DNA of 51,952 nt, taken from the NCBI RefSeq assembly GCF_003207855.1, contig NZ_NKTZ01000015.1, forward strand, positions 1-51,952. Direction: 5' to 3'. The notes beneath the pieces were generated by a model that worked only from the letters and a program-made list of their open reading frames with translations, ran no database searches and was not told where the DNA came from. Positions 44,953 through 51,952 of this stretch are shown piece by piece (positions within the stretch are counted from its first letter, which is position 1; each line of letters starts with the position of its first letter). Origin of the DNA: Komagataeibacter rhaeticus. Lineage in GTDB: Bacteria > Pseudomonadota > Alphaproteobacteria > Acetobacterales > Acetobacteraceae. The position numbers were made by a program, and so were the translations under genes.

Positions 44953-46452
44953 TCAGAGATTTGTGGTGAACTGGAACCCGATCACCGCCGCGTCATGGAA
45001 GGTCGTGGTGGCACCCGGGCGCTGGAGATACTGGAAATCGGGCTGGAAGGCCGTGCCACGGGCCACATGGATGCTGTAGAAGGCTTCCCACACGTTCTCA
45101 TGGCTCTGTATGCCGTAAACGGCGCCCCACTGGTTGGACAGGTAGGGCAGGCCAAGCGCCAGCGAGGATTCCTGCTGCAGGGTGACGGTATGGCCCATTT
45201 CCATATACTGGAACATGGCCCCGACCTGATCCAGCGGGCGGCCCCAGGGGGTGCCGCTCTGCAGCAGGCCGATCCATTCATGATCGCGCATGGCCACCTG
45301 ACTGCCCTGGGTGTAGTCAGCGCCACCAATCACGATCAGGCCGTTGGCCAGGCCATCCCCGCTGCGGTGGATCATCTGGTTGAACAGGAACCATGCCGCA
45401 TTCATGCCGGATTCATAGCGGCGTGGCAGTCCGGTCGCCTGGAAGGAATTGCCGTTTATGTCGGCATACAGGTTGGGATAGCGCGAATTGTCATACCAGT
45501 ACCCGATCTTGTAGTGCCCCAGCAGATGATGGCGGCCAAAGGAAGGGCTCCAGCCGATCTCGACCTGCGAGGAAAGCTTGCCCAGTCCGTCCTGGCCCAG
45601 CGCCCAGCCCGATATGCCGCCATTATAGGCATGGGGGCTGACGGCAAAGATGCCGCCCATGATGTAGGTCCGCAGCGTGGGGCGCACCCGCAGCACCGCC
45701 CCCAGGTTGCCCGATGGCCAGTCACGACCGCCCGGCACGTATTTGGAAGGTGCCGGGTTGCCGCATACCGATACGTTCATGAACGAACAGGCCAGATAGT
45801 CCTGATTGAAGAAACTGCCCGTGGGTATGACACCGACCGAAAGGATGATCCGGTCACGCAGGAACCCCTTGTCGGCATACATGTCCACCAGATGGGCGAC
45901 CACATTGCCGCGTGCGCCATATATTTCTTCAGGATTGGTGATCGAGTCCCCTATGGCATTGGACAGGCTGCTGCCATGTCCGTTTACAACCAGCATATGG
46001 GTCCAGAAAGACGGAACCCCCGCCAGGCGCTGCCAGTCGATGTCCAGCGCGCCCGCAACCTGTCCGGCCGCCACGTTGGCGCGCTGCCTGCCGCCGGTAA
46101 CGTTGCCCATATATTCCTCATTGACCGTGACGTTGAGGAAAATGCCCCGGTTCGTCAGCCATGGCTGAATGCCGCCCCAGTCCCCGAACAGATGGGGGGA
46201 GGCGGTCAGCATTGGCACAAGGGGGCCGATCGCCACCTGCCCCATTTCGGTCATGGGAAAGGCGGCCGGGTCATAATGGGTTGTGAAGGCGGTCTTGGCT
46301 GTTTCTGTCTGGGCCAATACTTCGGACGTGAGCGTGCAACCGATGAACAGCATGCCCACCGCAACAGCCAGAAGCCTGATGCGGACGGGGATGAAGTTCC
46401 ATTTTATTGCAGACTTGTTCTCGTTATTGGCGCATGTCTTGATGACACACAT
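44953..46452 (-). CDS. OprB-family carbohydrate-selective porin
   Basis: A 499-residue outer-membrane porin and the first gene of the polyol operon. The signal segment is LLAVAVGMLFIGCTLTSEVL, ending in AQT near residue 48, after a charged N-terminus. OprB blocks are ASPHLFGDWGGIQPWLTNRG (the DWGG-x-R/x-x-L pattern of the family), GYWYDNSRYPNLYADING and the C-terminal TAFQPDFQYLQRPGATTTFH. GGGAGAG lies just before the ATG. It should admit sugars or polyols to the periplasm for the binding protein. It is distinct from the OprB at 18764, with different length and low similarity outside the core. Confidence 0.94.
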   Translation of the reverse strand: MCVIKTCANNENKSAIKWNFIPVRIRLLAVAVGMLFIGCTLTSEVLAQTETAKTAFTTHYDPAAFPMTEMGQVAIGPLVPMLTASPHLFGDWGGIQPWLTNRGIFLNVTVNEEYMGNVTGGRQRANVAAGQVAGALDIDWQRLAGVPSFWTHMLVVNGHGSSLSNAIGDSITNPEEIYGARGNVVAHLVDMYADKGFLRDRIILSVGVIPTGSFFNQDYLACSFMNVSVCGNPAPSKYVPGGRDWPSGNLGAVLRVRPTLRTYIMGGIFAVSPHAYNGGISGWALGQDGLGKLSSQVEIGWSPSFGRHHLLGHYKIGYWYDNSRYPNLYADINGNSFQATGLPRRYESGMNAAWFLFNQMIHRSGDGLANGLIVIGGADYTQGSQVAMRDHEWIGLLQSGTPWGRPLDQVGAMFQYMEMGHTVTLQQESSLALGLPYLSNQWGAVYGIQSHENVWEAFYSIHVARGTAFQPDFQYLQRPGATTTFHDAAVIGFQFTTNL

Positions 46453-47048
46453 TGTCTGCTCTCCCTTCCCGGGCGTACTGGCGCCTCGGGTTCGGCTATC
46501 AGGAACAGAGTGTGTATCGGCCCACGGGGAAGAAAGATTTTATTCATGAATAACACAATTTTGTGATATTTTTCTTTAATTTTTATTTGAACAGAATGGC
46601 TTTCGTAAGAAAACTACATCAGTCTCCGGTAATGGAGAGGATCAATCACAATCCACGCTCCATATGCCCCGCTACGATCATGGTTCGGTGGATGTGTCCG
46701 GGATTCTCCTGCCGGCCGTCCCGGTCAGCGCACAGGACCATGTGGTCATGGCCTGTGAACCGGAACACCATGAAAAAACACGGGCACGGGATATAACCCC
46801 GCGGCCTGCCATGTCGCCCCTGCTGGTGCCCGGCGGGTACGATGCCCGCATGATCCGGATCGTGTTCCATGCGGGCCGTGTTCCGGGCATCATCCATTCA
46901 AGGAGGCAGGGAGCCGCCACACGGCAGCGGCTGCCCCCTGATGCAGGCGGACGGGACCCGGCTGATCCGGGAAACGGAGCAGGGACCAGCGGAAGGTTTC
47001 CAACGCCGCCTTCTTCCTGCGCAAAGGCGGCATTACCTTAGGCCCGCG
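46453..47048. other. Intergenic region upstream of the polyol operon
   Basis: About 600 bases. The part 46530-46600 is AT-rich and should hold the operon promoter on the minus strand; CACAA-TT-TTGTG (46554-46565) is a candidate operator. A hairpin, GCCGCCTT (47005-47012) with AAGGCGGC (47024-47031), lies just after the lipocalin-like gene stop and may be its terminator, though the T-run is weak. A plus-strand open frame (46664-47041) has no family features and is probably not a gene. Confidence 0.45.
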
Positions 47049-47528
47049 TCACGCCCCGGCCGCGCGCTGGAACCGGATGATGCTGCGTGACAGGCGCCCT
47101 TCGGCCCAGTTGGGCATCTTGCGCCATGGGGTCAGGACATTGGCGTGCCCGTCCTTTATCACAACGGTCCGGCGCTGTTCCGTCCCGACCCATTCAGGTG
47201 CCCATGCGGTCTGGACATTCGTGATCCACTGGTTGCCTTCCACCCGGTAGCGGCCGATATAGGCTACCAGCGTCTTCATGAGCCGGGCCCGTTCCGCATC
47301 ATTTTTTGCCGGATGGCGGTGGCTGCCCTCAAGGTTGAAGGCCACCCAGCCATCGGCCGTGAACACGACGCGGCCCCGTGGCGCAGGCCCCATGGCCGGG
47401 ATGAAGGCGCCGCTTTCCTTCTCTTCCACCCTGTAGGACACGAGTTCCCATGTCCCGACAAGTTTCTGCCGCAGTTCTTCGCCTTCAAGCATGGTTTCGG
47501 GCTGCTGCATGGTGTCCTGAACGGGCAT
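47049..47528 (-). CDS. Lipocalin-like domain protein
   Basis: A 159-residue protein of the lipocalin-like (Lipocalin_5) family. The core LVGTWELVSYRVEEKESGAF is the family start, followed by RGRVVFTADGWVAFNL and TLVAYIGRYRVEGNQWITNV. There is no signal peptide, so it is probably cytoplasmic. Family members are small beta barrels of mostly unknown ligand, often encoded beside regulators or oxidoreductases. GGAGA lies about 11 bases before the ATG. It is divergent from a LysR gene with a shared 158-base region holding a LysR box, so it is most likely that regulator's target. Confidence 0.85.
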   Translation of the reverse strand: MPVQDTMQQPETMLEGEELRQKLVGTWELVSYRVEEKESGAFIPAMGPAPRGRVVFTADGWVAFNLEGSHRHPAKNDAERARLMKTLVAYIGRYRVEGNQWITNVQTAWAPEWVGTEQRRTVVIKDGHANVLTPWRKMPNWAEGRLSRSIIRFQRAAGA

Positions 47529-47646
47529 CTTTTTATGTCTCCATCGCTGATGCTTGGCACCGGTGCACGCGCAGTGTCGGTGTCTGTCGGCGGTAACATG
47601 CCTTTTACCTGGACAGGCCGGTAGTGATCTGTAAGGAAAAATAATA

Positions 47647-47661
47647 TTGCGAAAAACGCAA
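47647..47661 (+). promoter_or_regulatory. LysR-type box
   Basis: TTGCG-AAAAA-CGCAA is a perfect inverted repeat containing the T-N11-A pattern that LysR-type regulators bind. It lies 26 bases upstream of the LysR start and about 119 bases upstream of the divergent lipocalin-like gene, the usual layout for autoregulation plus control of the divergent target. Confidence 0.75.
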
Positions 47662-47686
47662 GAAAGGCAGGCGGGAGGCGACGGAA

Positions 47687-48607
47687 TTGTCTTATGATGA
47701 AATTGGAGACCTGCGTTTTTTCAGTGCGTTGGTGGATGCAGGCAGCCTGACGGCCGCCGCGCGGGGACTGGGCACGTCCCCTGCCGCCGTATCGCGGCGG
47801 CTGGCGCGCATAGAAGCCAGGCTGGGCAGCACGCTGGTCATCCGCAATACACGCCATTTCGGGCTGAGTGAGACGGGGCGTCTCTATTACGAACGTGGCC
47901 TGGCGATCGTGGCCGAGATTGATTACCTGGAGGAGGAAATCTCCTCTTCCACCCGTGCGCCAAGGGGCACGCTGGGCATAGGTGCGCCGGTGGAACTGGG
48001 GCGTCGCCAGATAGCCCCTTTCATCGAGGCTTTCAGTGCCCGTCACCCGAAGCTGAACATCAATCTCGCCCTGGCATCAGAAGGGGTCTATGATTTCAGT
48101 GACTCGCTTGATGTCGTGCTCCGGTTGGGCCTGCCTGATACGCCCGGTGCCGTGGTGACCCGCCTGGCTTCGACCATGCGGGTATTGTGTGCCTCTCCCG
48201 ACTATATCCGGCGCCGTTCATTGCCCGCGCATCCGCGTGAGCTGGTCCGGCATGACTGTTTGTGCCTGCGTCGCAACAAGACCATGGCCCTGCTCAACCG
48301 CTGGGCCATCGGGAATGACACGGAAACGGAAGTGGTGACGGTCGAGCCACGCCTTTCCGCCACCAATGCGGAAATCATTCATGACTGGGCGCTGTCGGGG
48401 CAGGGGATTGCCTATAAACTGCTCTGTGATGTGTACCAGGACCTGGAAGAGGGGAAACTCGTACGCATCTTTCCAGACCTGCAGGGTGAAAAGATCGACC
48501 TGTACGCCGTTCTGCCAGGTCGCCAGCATACACGGGCCAGTGTCCGGGCCTTCGTGAATGAACTCCGGCCCTATATCCGCACCGCAGGCTTCATGGATCA
48601 GGGATAA
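47687..48607 (+). CDS. LysR-family transcriptional regulator
   Basis: A 306-residue regulator. The N-terminal winged helix reads LRFFSALVDAGSLTAAARGL and SPAAVSRRLARIEARLGSTL, followed by the linker helix. The effector domain begins RGTLGIGAPVELGRRQIAPF and ends near YAVLPGRQHTRASVRAFVNEL. The start codon is TTG at 47687, supported by GGAGG 8 bases upstream; no in-frame ATG lies near. It probably controls the divergent lipocalin-like gene. Effector unknown. Confidence 0.95.
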   Translation: MSYDEIGDLRFFSALVDAGSLTAAARGLGTSPAAVSRRLARIEARLGSTLVIRNTRHFGLSETGRLYYERGLAIVAEIDYLEEEISSSTRAPRGTLGIGAPVELGRRQIAPFIEAFSARHPKLNINLALASEGVYDFSDSLDVVLRLGLPDTPGAVVTRLASTMRVLCASPDYIRRRSLPAHPRELVRHDCLCLRRNKTMALLNRWAIGNDTETEVVTVEPRLSATNAEIIHDWALSGQGIAYKLLCDVYQDLEEGKLVRIFPDLQGEKIDLYAVLPGRQHTRASVRAFVNELRPYIRTAGFMDQG

Positions 48608-49403
48608 CCCTGCCTTCCGGTGCCATCGGGGCCGGAAAACTGTCTCGGATATGAGACAGTCTGGCCGAAACGGGACAAACCTTTGTGATGGCATTCGGGT
48701 AAGGCATGGCCCTTTTCGGGCTCTTCATGCTGAACAGGGGCATGGGCTGGACGCGATAGGGAACCGTTACCTTCACATATCGTGCTGCCACAGGAGAACG
48801 ATGAAAGATACGCGGCATGCAGGAAACGAGTGGAGAGATATTATCGCTCCTGACATCTTTGTTATGGCCTGTAACGGGAACGGGCCGGTTTGCGCAGGGC
48901 GGGTCCACGCCTGAAATCCGGCACGAAACCGTAATACCCCCAACCGCATGGCGGCATGGCGCTGCCATGCCTGCCTGCCCGATGGCCGTGCGGCCTGCCC
49001 CATGCGGGACGTTCCGGTGGGTGCTGGCCGGCGCTGTCCGCCCCGCGGATGGCAGCGGAAAGGGGCGCCAGGCCGGCATGATGCATGATATGCCGCGATT
49101 TCAGACACATGGCAGCCGGCCGTCAGTCACGGGCCGGTACCATTGCGGTGGCAATATTGTGACCGGCAGCGGCGTTGTGTCCGGCCGCGCAAGGGCCGAT
49201 GATCATCGGCGTCCTTTCAATCGTAATGACGGCAAGGTCATGCGGAGCCGCCACGCCCCCGTGGATGGTCAGGCACCAGTCATGCCCCGGTCATCCGGAT
49301 GCCCGATGGTACGCATCATGGTGCCATGGCCCAATAAACAACAATAACCGTGCAGGACTCCGGCCCCCGCCGGATGCCGCAGCTTTACATGGAAATTTCT
49401 CCC
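48608..49403. other. Gene-poor region after the LysR gene
   Basis: About 800 bases without a convincing gene. Open frames on both strands are Arg-, Pro- and His-rich and match nothing I know. On the minus strand, between about 49296 and 49128, one frame of about 56 codons reads TIHGGVAAPHDLAVITIE and then MIIGPCAAGHNAAAGHN, more protein-like than its surroundings, and may be the tail of a decayed gene. The promoter of the channel gene at 49404 is not clear. Confidence 0.4.
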
Positions 49404-50294
49404 ATGCGTCTGACAGAAAGATCGGTATGGCTGCATGCCGTGCTGTGTCTCACCATTCCGCCCGCAGTGCTTTTCCTTGCGTCCGGGGCCAGGGCATCGG
49501 ATGTGACCCTAGGGATAATCGGCCCCCATGAATATGACCTGCCGGTTGATTTCAAGCCATTCAACGTGCTGGTCCAATACGGTGATGGCAACGCCGCGGG
49601 GCATTCCTATAATAGTCTGGGCGCGCGCAAGCCGACGGGCGGCAGCCATACCTGGTCAGGCATGACGAAATATGTGCACTTCCGCAGTTTTGAAGCCATT
49701 CCCCATGTCGGCTTTGCCTTCGAACTGATCCAGAGCGAGAGCTACAGCCTGGCGGATGGCACGAATTATGGTGGGCTTGGCCCGACCATTGTCGGGCCAG
49801 CGGCATGGTTCAAGCCCAACAAACACAGTACTTTCGGCATCCAGACCTTCATGCAGACGGCAGTTGGCACGCGGGATGCGACATCACCCAATTACTGGTC
49901 CAACATTTCCAGTTTCATTTTTGACTATGAATGGAAGCATTTCAGCTTCGATGGCGATGCCGGGACCGTGGCGGGGGCTGCCAAACATGTGAAGGGGGGA
50001 CACACCTATTCCCCCGGCGTGGTGTTCTATACCAACCTGCGTTTCAGCTGGAAGGCGACCCGTCTGTTCGAACCGTTTTTTGCACTGGACTGGCAGAATG
50101 TAAAAGGCACGTACGACCGGACAGCCGGGCAGTATCTGGATGATTCCAACAGCCGCGAGATAACCCTGGGGGCGGGTGCGATGTTCAATATTTCACAGCA
50201 TCTTTCCTTCACGACACGATATTCGCATTCTGTTGATGGGCGAAACGTGCCGGAAAGTAATGCATATTACGTGAAATTCGTCTATCTGTGGTAA
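49404..50294 (+). CDS. Outer-membrane channel, Phenol_MetA_deg-like
   Basis: A 296-residue outer-membrane beta-barrel protein. The signal peptide is ERSVWLHAVLCLTIPPAVLF followed by LASGARAS, with cleavage near residue 33. The mature start DVTLGIIGPHEYDLPVDF and the strand FNVLVQYGDGN resemble the channel family named for the meta-pathway of phenol degradation, often coded beside aromatic or alcohol catabolic genes. The C-terminus ends in alternating aromatic residues (YYVKFVYLW), as barrels do. I chose ATG 49404 for the signal peptide and an upstream GGAA; the frame is open from 49350. A Tsx-like nucleoside channel is an alternative. The AcoR-like regulator follows 135 bases later. Confidence 0.7.
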   Translation: MRLTERSVWLHAVLCLTIPPAVLFLASGARASDVTLGIIGPHEYDLPVDFKPFNVLVQYGDGNAAGHSYNSLGARKPTGGSHTWSGMTKYVHFRSFEAIPHVGFAFELIQSESYSLADGTNYGGLGPTIVGPAAWFKPNKHSTFGIQTFMQTAVGTRDATSPNYWSNISSFIFDYEWKHFSFDGDAGTVAGAAKHVKGGHTYSPGVVFYTNLRFSWKATRLFEPFFALDWQNVKGTYDRTAGQYLDDSNSREITLGAGAMFNISQHLSFTTRYSHSVDGRNVPESNAYYVKFVYLW

Positions 50295-50428
50295 AATGAA
50301 AAGTAGAGTGCCGGATAACGGTTTTCAAATATTGCCAGATCATTACATGAAGCCGTTTCGGGAAATCTTCAGGGCCTCCTCAGGTGCATGACGGAAGGCA
50401 GGATTACGGTGCAGGGGGATACACAGGG

Positions 50429-51373
50429 ATGAATACGCTTTGCAGTCGGCCCATGCCCCGCCCCGGGCCGGCTTTACAGGGAACGGTCACGACCGAGATC
50501 ATCAAGTCCTGGCAGCGCTGCCTGTCCTCCTATAATCTTGATCCGTCACAGCGGTGGAAGGCGGAGGTCCTGTCCGGGGCGGAACTGCGTCATGTCAGCC
50601 ACCGCTCCGCCGCGCTGCTGGGGACCGCCATGCCGGAAATGCGGCGGCTGTTCAGACTGGTGCAGGGGCTGGATCTCATGGTGTTGCTGGCCGATCCCGA
50701 CGCGACCATCCTGGCACGTAACATAGATGATGCGCATCTGCCCCTGTGCACCAGGCTTGCCCTGCGGGAAGGGGCGATATGGGATGAACGGATTGCCGGA
50801 ACAAACGGGATCGGCACGGCTGTGCAGGACTGCTGCGCCATCTTTCTGGGCGAGGGCGAGCACTGGCGTTTCTGTTTCTCGCTGCTGGCCAGCTATGCGG
50901 TACCGGTTTTCAATGCGGTGGGGCAGGTGGCGGGGGTGATCAACCTTGCCGCCTTCAACGGTCCCGCAACAGCCGGCGTTGCGCCGCTTGTGCTGGATAC
51001 ATTGCAGCAGTCCGGTCGCCGGATCGAGGAACAGCTGTTCCGTGATTACCATATGGGCGAAAGAATACTGAGCCTTGGCCCGGCAGAAGGCTGTTCCGCA
51101 TCGCTGGTCGCCATCAACCGCGATGGTGAGGTGACCGGTGCGACCCGTGGGGCCCGCATGCTGACAGGCTGGACGGATGACATGATCCGCACGCATCCCA
51201 ACCTGCTGGGCACGCTGGCGGTGGAGGACCGGATCAGCTTTCGCAGGGCAGAGGAAAATGTCATCCGCTCCGCCCTTGCGCTGGCGCATGGCAATGTAGC
51301 CGCGACGGCCCGTAACCTTGGCATCGGGCGTGCGACATTATACCGCAAGATGAAGATGCTGGGCCTGCGCTGA
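50429..51373 (+). CDS. AcoR-like GAF/Fis-HTH regulator without AAA+ domain
   Basis: A 314-residue regulator. The N-terminus (IIKSWQRCLSSYNLDPSQRW, VLSGAELRHVSH) is typical of acetoin-type activators (AcoR). A GAF domain follows (LVQGLDLMVLLADPDATILA, WDERIAGTNGIGTAVQD), and then a PAS-like segment (ASLVAINRDGEVTGATRGAR). The C-terminus is a Fis-type helix-turn-helix (GNVAATARNLGIGRATLYRK). The AAA+ sigma-54-activating ATPase of about 240 residues that normally lies between is absent, and the joint is clean, so it cannot activate sigma-54 polymerase in the usual way. ATG 50429 has AGGGGG upstream; GTG 50384 is an alternative. Target unknown; the outer-membrane channel upstream is a candidate. 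Confidence 0.85.
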   Translation: MNTLCSRPMPRPGPALQGTVTTEIIKSWQRCLSSYNLDPSQRWKAEVLSGAELRHVSHRSAALLGTAMPEMRRLFRLVQGLDLMVLLADPDATILARNIDDAHLPLCTRLALREGAIWDERIAGTNGIGTAVQDCCAIFLGEGEHWRFCFSLLASYAVPVFNAVGQVAGVINLAAFNGPATAGVAPLVLDTLQQSGRRIEEQLFRDYHMGERILSLGPAEGCSASLVAINRDGEVTGATRGARMLTGWTDDMIRTHPNLLGTLAVEDRISFRRAEENVIRSALALAHGNVAATARNLGIGRATLYRKMKMLGLR

Positions 51374-51504
51374 TCCGGGCGCACGGGGCGTGCGGCATGG
51401 ACACCCCGGCCCGGTGAACGGGCGCCACGCATGGCAGGCTCTCCTTACCCGCACTGGTTTTTAACCGCCCGTATTTATAATGGCCTTTCTGACCGCAGGT
51501 TAGG

Positions 51505-51861
51505 ATGCCACAGATGAAATTGACCTTTCTTACGTCAGGTATGATGCTTGCCTTTGCGGCATATTCATCATTCTCGATCAGCGATGCCTATTCAAAGCTT
51601 CTGGCCGGGCAACTGGACCCGTTCGAGGTGGCGTTCTCCGGCGGGGTATTCGGTTTCCTGATCATTCCGTTCATCCGCCTGCCCAGTGAATCCTACCTTG
51701 ATATTTTCTCTCCCAGGCATCCGGGCATGTGGCTGGTCCGGGCCGTGGCAACCTTTGCCGCCACGGCCGCCAGTGTGGAGGCCTTCATGCTTCTGCCCAT
51801 GCCTGAAGCGCTGTCGCTCATAGAGGTGGTCCCGTCCGTTCGGACAGTTTTGCGGGCTTGA
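51505..51861 (+). pseudogene. DMT/EamA transporter gene, cut by an IS
   Basis: The first about 106 codons of an EamA-family inner-membrane transporter: four membrane segments (LTSGMMLAFAAYSSFSISDA, FSGGVFGFLIIPFIRL, MWLVRAVATFAATAASVEAF, PMPEALSLI). Full proteins have about 290 residues and 10 segments. After SLIE the reading passes into IS end sequence at about 51822 and stops at 51861. The 3' part is not in the window. The start could also be ATG 51514. The product is probably non-functional. Confidence 0.85.
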
Positions 51862-51881
51862 TAAGCTATACCCGGTTGTTG

Positions 51882-51952
51882 TTATGCCGCCCTTCTGACG
51901 GCGTTGCTGTTGGCCATCTGGTCCGGGGTTAACCCCGGACCAGATGGCGTCG
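51882..51952 (-). CDS. Possible IS3 transposase OrfB, last 23 codons
   Basis: On the minus strand an open frame enters from the right edge and stops at TAA (51882-51884), about 60 bases from the IS end, as expected for OrfB. It reads TPSGPGLTPDQ and ends NSNAVRRAA. The GLTPDQ block resembles the C-terminal G-x-TP motif of IS3-type transposases. The stretch is short, so this is a tentative call. Confidence 0.5.
   Translation of the reverse strand, partial: TPSGPGLTPDQMANSNAVRRAA
51913..51948. repeat. Perfect 36-base palindrome inside the right IS
   Basis: The two 18-base halves are exact reverse complements, centred between 51930 and 51931, with GGGGTT|AACCCC in the middle and no loop. It lies in the putative last codons of the transposase. 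It can form a strong hairpin or cruciform and could act as a terminator or as a block to outside transcription. Confidence 0.8.

Larger units (their letters stand above)
51822..51952 (-). mobile_element. IS3-type element, terminal part (runs off right edge)
   Basis: From 51822 the sequence reads AGAGGTGGTCCC, then TTCGGACAG (51838-51846), then GATAAGCTAT (51860-51869). The same blocks, in the same order with slightly different spacing, form the end of the left IS at 816. The DMT gene is broken exactly here. If the minus-strand frame ending at 51882 is the OrfB tail, this is the 3' end of an element on the minus strand, the same orientation as the left one. The differences between the two ends fit left and right repeats of one IS type. 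Confidence 0.75.

Noticed and set aside
1-51952. CRISPR arrays, tRNA or rRNA genes, prophage genes.
   Set aside because: No regularly spaced repeats, no cloverleaf-like sequence and no phage proteins were found on reading.

Overview
The window looks like chromosome of an acetic acid bacterium (Acetobacteraceae, most like Komagataeibacter or Gluconacetobacter). This rests on the GC-rich coding style, several TonB-dependent receptors and two OprB-type sugar porins, a membrane D-lactate dehydrogenase beside lutABC, a polyol ABC operon, and IS3-type elements. The genus is inferred from gene content, not from a database match. I see no rRNA, tRNA or CRISPR array. It is an accessory region specialised in uptake and oxidation of sugars, polyols, lactate and small N-heterocycles, divided into modules that mostly have their own regulator and outer-membrane gate.

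Layout. (1) 1-816: the 5' part of an IS3-family element running off the left edge. (2) 835-6766, minus strand: a four-gene catabolic operon (two TIM-barrel isomerase/epimerases, a Gfo/Idh/MocA oxidoreductase, a GMC oxidoreductase) behind a LacI-family regulator. A perfect LacI-type operator overlaps the predicted promoter. This set resembles systems that degrade glycosides through 3-keto sugars. (3) 7322-12027, plus strand: a TonB-dependent receptor with a good terminator, then a stand-alone FkbH-like HAD/GNAT protein. (4) 12210-18355: an oleate hydratase and a siderophore-type TonB receptor (minus), divergent from an orphan sensor histidine kinase (plus). (5) 18764-25002, plus strand: the lactate operon oprB-dld-lutABC. 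(6) An MFS exporter (minus) and a Tat-exported phospholipase C (plus). (7) 29631-35452: a GntR regulator divergent from a hydantoin/allantoin-racemase-like protein, a second TonB receptor paralogous to the first, and an NCS1 permease, with clear operators in both promoter regions. (8) 35558-46452, minus strand: a nine-gene polyol operon (OprB porin, glycerol kinase, glycerol facilitator, pentulose kinase, binding protein, two permeases, ATPase, SDR dehydrogenase). (9) 47049-51373: a lipocalin-like protein divergent from a LysR regulator with an ideal LysR box, an outer-membrane channel, and an AcoR-like regulator lacking the AAA+ domain. (10) 51505-51952: a DMT transporter gene cut off by an IS end whose terminal sequence matches the left IS.

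How it works together. The genes describe a cell facing plant- or fruit-derived substrates. Outer-membrane porins and receptors admit substrate; ABC, NCS1 and facilitator proteins import it; dehydrogenases, kinases and isomerases feed it into central metabolism or the respiratory quinone pool. The most unusual points are two enzymes that lack an expected catalytic residue (Gly for the second Cys in the racemase, Gly for the usual Asn in the GMC protein), the FkbH protein with no polyketide or ACP context, the AcoR-like regulator without its ATPase, and about 51 kb bracketed by related IS ends that appear to be in direct orientation.
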